A stretch of 64,000 nucleotides of DNA, taken from the NCBI GenBank assembly GCA_016874735.1, contig VGTI01000004.1, positions 117,972 to 181,971 of the forward strand, given 5' to 3'. The notes beneath the pieces are model-generated. The model was not told the origin of the DNA. It worked only from the letters and a program-made list of their open reading frames with translations, and searched no databases. This DNA comes from Deltaproteobacteria bacterium. Its GTDB lineage: Bacteria > Bdellovibrionota_B > Oligoflexia > Oligoflexales > CAIYRB01. Position numbers and translations under genes: made by a program. Within the stretch, counting starts at the first letter, position 1; the number at the start of each line of letters is the position of its first letter. Positions 61,631-64,000 of this stretch are shown piece by piece.

Positions 61631-62530
61631 TTGACTACAATCACACAAGTTCGTTCATCAAGCATACTGTCTACGTTTAAACTGTTCGCCTCGGACATAA
61701 AAATTATACACAGTATTTTTGCCATGCCCTTTGCAGCTGCTGCGTTTTTTTTGGGCAACCTACCATGGCCGACTCCAAGGCAGATTATGCTTCTTTTATT
61801 TTGCATGGTTACGGCTCGCAGCACTGCGATGGGAATGAATCGTTACCTTGATCGGCACATCGATCACGAGAATCCCAGAACCAGGAATCGCAAGATTCCC
61901 AGCGGTGAATTGAGTGCCAGTGCGGGTCTAGGCTGGTCACTTGTATCGGCTGCCATTTTTATCGGGTGCGCCGCAAGCCTCAGCCCTCTGGCCGGCTACT
62001 GTGCGATACCGTTATTGGTGATTCTGAGTTTTTACTCACTCATGAAGCGAGTGAGTATGCTTACACACTGGTATCTCGGGATATGCTTGGGACTCGCCCC
62101 AGTAGCGGTCTCAATTGCTATGATTGGCACCGCGCATGGGGCGGTGCTCCTCGTTGGTGCGTCAGTATGCCTGTGGACCGCAGGGTTTGACATAATCTAT
62201 GCCCTACAAGATCAGGGCTTTGACCGAGCAAGGGGGCTACACAGTATCCCGTCCCGATACACCCCAGCGGTATCGATAGACATCAGCCGCATTTGCTTTT
62301 TATCAATGATTGTTTTGCTTTCAGGCGCAGGGTTACTCTCAGACCGTGGGCAGATTTACTACCTTGGCGTGGCAGCTATTGCTGTTCTGCTAGCTTACGA
62401 GCATTTTCTCATCCGCGATGCGAAGCTTACGGGTCATTCCAACAACCTAAACCTGGCATTCTTCAACATGAATGCTTATATCAGCGTCATTTACTTCGCG
62501 TTCACTGTGCTGGATGCAGTAGTGCGATAA
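61631..62530 (+). CDS. UbiA-family polyprenyltransferase (MqnP-like)
   Basis: Membrane prenyltransferase of 299 residues and about eight helices. Both Asp-rich motifs are present: GMNRYLDRHIDHENPRTRNR and YALQDQGFDRARGLHSIP. This form fits 4-hydroxybenzoate prenyltransferase and its close relative MqnP, which acts in the futalosine menaquinone route. The nearby ubiX and the distant mqnC favour MqnP, by inference. The start is TTG at 61631. Confidence 0.88.
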   Translation: MTTITQVRSSSILSTFKLFASDIKIIHSIFAMPFAAAAFFLGNLPWPTPRQIMLLLFCMVTARSTAMGMNRYLDRHIDHENPRTRNRKIPSGELSASAGLGWSLVSAAIFIGCAASLSPLAGYCAIPLLVILSFYSLMKRVSMLTHWYLGICLGLAPVAVSIAMIGTAHGAVLLVGASVCLWTAGFDIIYALQDQGFDRARGLHSIPSRYTPAVSIDISRICFLSMIVLLSGAGLLSDRGQIYYLGVAAIAVLLAYEHFLIRDAKLTGHSNNLNLAFFNMNAYISVIYFAFTVLDAVVR

Positions 62531-62543
62531 TCAGTGGAATAAT

Positions 62544-63152
62544 ATGGAAAAACGAATTCTTATTGCCGTGACTGGTGCCTCAGGCTCTATCTATGCAGAG
62601 CGACTTGTTGATGTTTTGCGACAAAGGGTGGACAGAGTCTATCTTCTGTTTTCTGAGACTGGTGCTAAAGTTGTGCGTCATGAGCTTTCAGCACACAATG
62701 ACGGTTTTTCGCTGGCTAAGGCAGCTGCCGGAGAGCTCGAGCCCGCGGATCGACCTGTGGTCAGGTTGCTAAGAAATGACGACTTATTTGCTCCAGTCGC
62801 CAGCGGGTCGTCCGCCCCTACGGCTATGGTGATCCTGCCTGCTTCGATGGGTTGCATCGGACGGATTGCTCACGGCGTGTCTGGCAATCTCGTCGAACGC
62901 TCAGCCGATGTTTGTATGAAACAAAAAAGACCATTGATCATTTGTCCTAGAGAGTCGCCCCTAAATGCAATCCACCTGCGGAATATGCTCGAACTGGCAA
63001 ATCTGGGCTGCCATATCGTGCCAGCCATGCCGGGATTCTACCAACGACCTGAAAACATAGGTGAATTGGTCGATTTTATGGTAGGGAGGGTGATGGAGTG
63101 CCTGGGAATGGAGCACGATTTATACCCCGCCTGGAACTCAAGAATGCGGTGA
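62544..63152 (+). CDS. ubiX: Flavin prenyltransferase UbiX
   Basis: Makes prenylated FMN, the cofactor of UbiD-type decarboxylases, 202 residues. Marks are ILIAVTGASGSIYAERLVDV, the phosphate region ASGSSAPTAMVILPASMGC, then GRIAHGVSGNLVERSADVCM and RPLIICPRESPLNAIHLRNM. It lies 13 bases after the UbiA-like gene. No ubiD-type decarboxylase is in the window. Confidence 0.94.
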   Translation: MEKRILIAVTGASGSIYAERLVDVLRQRVDRVYLLFSETGAKVVRHELSAHNDGFSLAKAAAGELEPADRPVVRLLRNDDLFAPVASGSSAPTAMVILPASMGCIGRIAHGVSGNLVERSADVCMKQKRPLIICPRESPLNAIHLRNMLELANLGCHIVPAMPGFYQRPENIGELVDFMVGRVMECLGMEHDLYPAWNSRMR

Positions 63153-63182
63153 TCCCGTCTCAAAGGGAGGCAACAGATCGGT

Positions 63183-63527
63183 ATGTTACACTTTTTTGCA
63201 CTTTGGACCCTGACGGCCCTGGCCTTTATGATTACTGCATACGTAGTCCCTGGATTTCAGGTCAGTGGCTTCCTTTCAGCCTTAACGGCCGCTGCGATTT
63301 TCGGATTGGTTAATGCGCTAGTCCGGCCGCTTTTAGTGTTCCTTACTTTTCCAATCACACTTGTTACGCTCGGAGCCTTTCTACTGGTCGTAAATGCACT
63401 ATGCCTTCTCATTGCGAGTGCCATGACACCGGGGTTTGAAATCAAGGGATTTGCAGCCGCGATGTTTGGGTGGTTGGTCCTGTCTCTAGTTTCATGGGGA
63501 CTTAATCGACTGGCTCTAGCCCTGTGA
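63183..63527 (+). CDS. Phage holin family 4 (superfamily IV) type membrane protein
   Basis: Chromosomal protein of 114 residues with four hydrophobic helices (about residues 3-20, 29-50, 55-78 and 88-110). The pattern VPGFQVSGFLSALTAAAIFG, then ALVRPLLVFLTFPITLVTLG, is typical of the widespread bacterial family named after phage holin 4, which is not usually phage-borne. No prophage genes are near. Function unknown. Confidence 0.85.
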   Translation: MLHFFALWTLTALAFMITAYVVPGFQVSGFLSALTAAAIFGLVNALVRPLLVFLTFPITLVTLGAFLLVVNALCLLIASAMTPGFEIKGFAAAMFGWLVLSLVSWGLNRLALAL

Positions 63528-63548
63528 GTTTACTTTTAAGCTCGATCG

Positions 63549-64000
63549 CTAGGCCGGATTGGGGGCAAGCTCTTCAAACTCGCCCAACCGTCTGTTTTTA
63601 CGGACGTTATCCCACGAGAATATGCGTCCATTCATGGCTAGGTAGACTCCTACCGGAAGAGTCTGCACAAAGGCCACCGCGCTACCCATATTGAACAATC
63701 CATCTGAACTACCGAAGGTGAACGGTACCATGGCACCAGTGAGTACCACTGTCTTATTGAGACCCTGCAGTCCCAAATTTCTAGCGGTCTCGACCATGGT
63801 GTCAGTGCCGTGAGTAATAACGATCTTATCCTCGCGACAATTTTTACAATTGTTCACGATAATTTCTCTGTCCTCGGCGGTCATTTCAAGGCTGTCGACC
63901 ATCATGAGGGTTCTGATTTTAATTGGTAACTTGCAACGCCCTAGACTCAGAATTTCTGACACATGCGTATCGCCGAATACCAAGGAACCATCCAACTCAT
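63549..64000 (-). CDS. L-asparaginase family protein (N-terminal end outside window)
   Basis: Hydrolyses asparagine or a related amide. The frame is open to the right edge and has no plausible start inside, so the first part, including the N-terminal catalytic threonine (TGGTI) segment, is missing. The second catalytic stretch is clear: KIVITHGTDTMVETARNLG with Thr-Asp, then KTVVLTGAMVPFTFGSSDGL, FNMGSAVAFVQTLPVGVYLA and MNGRIFSWDNVRKNR. It matches the short type I-like asparaginases of about 160-170 residues, so only some 10-20 residues are lost. Confidence 0.88.
   Translation of the reverse strand, partial: ELDGSLVFGDTHVSEILSLGRCKLPIKIRTLMMVDSLEMTAEDREIIVNNCKNCREDKIVITHGTDTMVETARNLGLQGLNKTVVLTGAMVPFTFGSSDGLFNMGSAVAFVQTLPVGVYLAMNGRIFSWDNVRKNRRLGEFEELAPNPA

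Noticed and set aside
63183..63527. Holin-family protein as a sign of a prophage
   Set aside because: This four-helix family is widespread on chromosomes and no phage structural, integrase or lysis genes are nearby.
1..64000. CRISPR arrays, rRNA genes, insertion sequences or long tandem repeats
   Set aside because: I looked for regularly spaced repeats, transposase motifs and rRNA-like sequence and saw none; the window is ordinary chromosome with compact genes.

Overview
The window is a dense stretch of bacterial chromosome, about 70 protein genes and two tRNA genes, with roughly even base composition and almost no spacer DNA. KDO synthesis (kdsA), many lipobox signal peptides, MurJ, Lgt and a type IV pilus motor set point to a Gram-negative (diderm) cell. 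An MqnC-type radical SAM enzyme, together with a UbiA-like prenyltransferase and UbiX, suggests menaquinone made by the futalosine route. Complex I (nuoLMN) and heme O synthase (ctaB) indicate aerobic respiration. The mix of a GldA/F/G plus DUF4340 ABC cluster, PilB-PilT-PilC, two M14 carboxypeptidases and many unrecognised lineage-specific proteins fits the old deltaproteobacterial assemblage, perhaps Bdellovibrionota/Oligoflexia. That placement is inference. I see no phage, insertion sequence, CRISPR array or rRNA.

Layout. 1-4.4 kb: end of the nuo operon. 4.4-8.4 kb: murJ, lgt and a DUF4340 protein. 8.4-11.8 kb: the rest of the ABC export operon, with a good promoter at 11.8 kb. 11.9-14.1 kb: a lipoprotein with a ten-G tract, and trpS. 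14.3-20.6 kb: ihfA, a cobalamin adenosyltransferase, two unknown proteins, then pilB-pilT-pilC. 20.6-25.9 kb: a zinc ribbon protein, an aldehyde dehydrogenase, an unknown anchored protein, and a minus-strand unit of tRNA-Phe, secG, tRNA-Leu and a CpaC-like secretin. 25.9-31.2 kb: kdsA, a VOC protein, an M14 peptidase, aroE, an unknown membrane protein and ribF. 31.2-38.9 kb: a propeller lipoprotein, ppx/gppA, holA, a propeller-like exported protein and a lytic transglycosylase. 38.9-41.5 kb: ctaB flanked by two very short membrane proteins, a NifU-type protein and small unknowns. 41.5-46.5 kb: map, a solute-binding protein, a FAD oxidoreductase, YacG, a thioredoxin-like ferredoxin and two unknowns. 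46.6-51.4 kb: a GHMP kinase, an RNA methyltransferase, a second M14 peptidase and mqnC. 51.6-57.1 kb: a hemerythrin-like protein, rplS, yraN, rnhB, trxA, def, rpe, an exported protein and a rhomboid protease. 57.1-64 kb: unknown pair, TPR lipoprotein, divergent exported proteins, the UbiA-like/UbiX pair, a holin-family protein and the edge of an asparaginase gene.

The most striking architectural feature is that convergent genes end on top of each other. Of 13 tail-to-tail junctions, seven overlap by exactly four bases, sharing the stop tetramer [CT]TA[AG], and five more are separated by 0-5 bases. Only one junction has room for a conventional intrinsic terminator. Other items worth following are the two short membrane proteins flanking ctaB, the G10 tract, the secretin without its pilus genes, and hairpins or palindromes placed directly before start sites at 58.4 and 60.4 kb.
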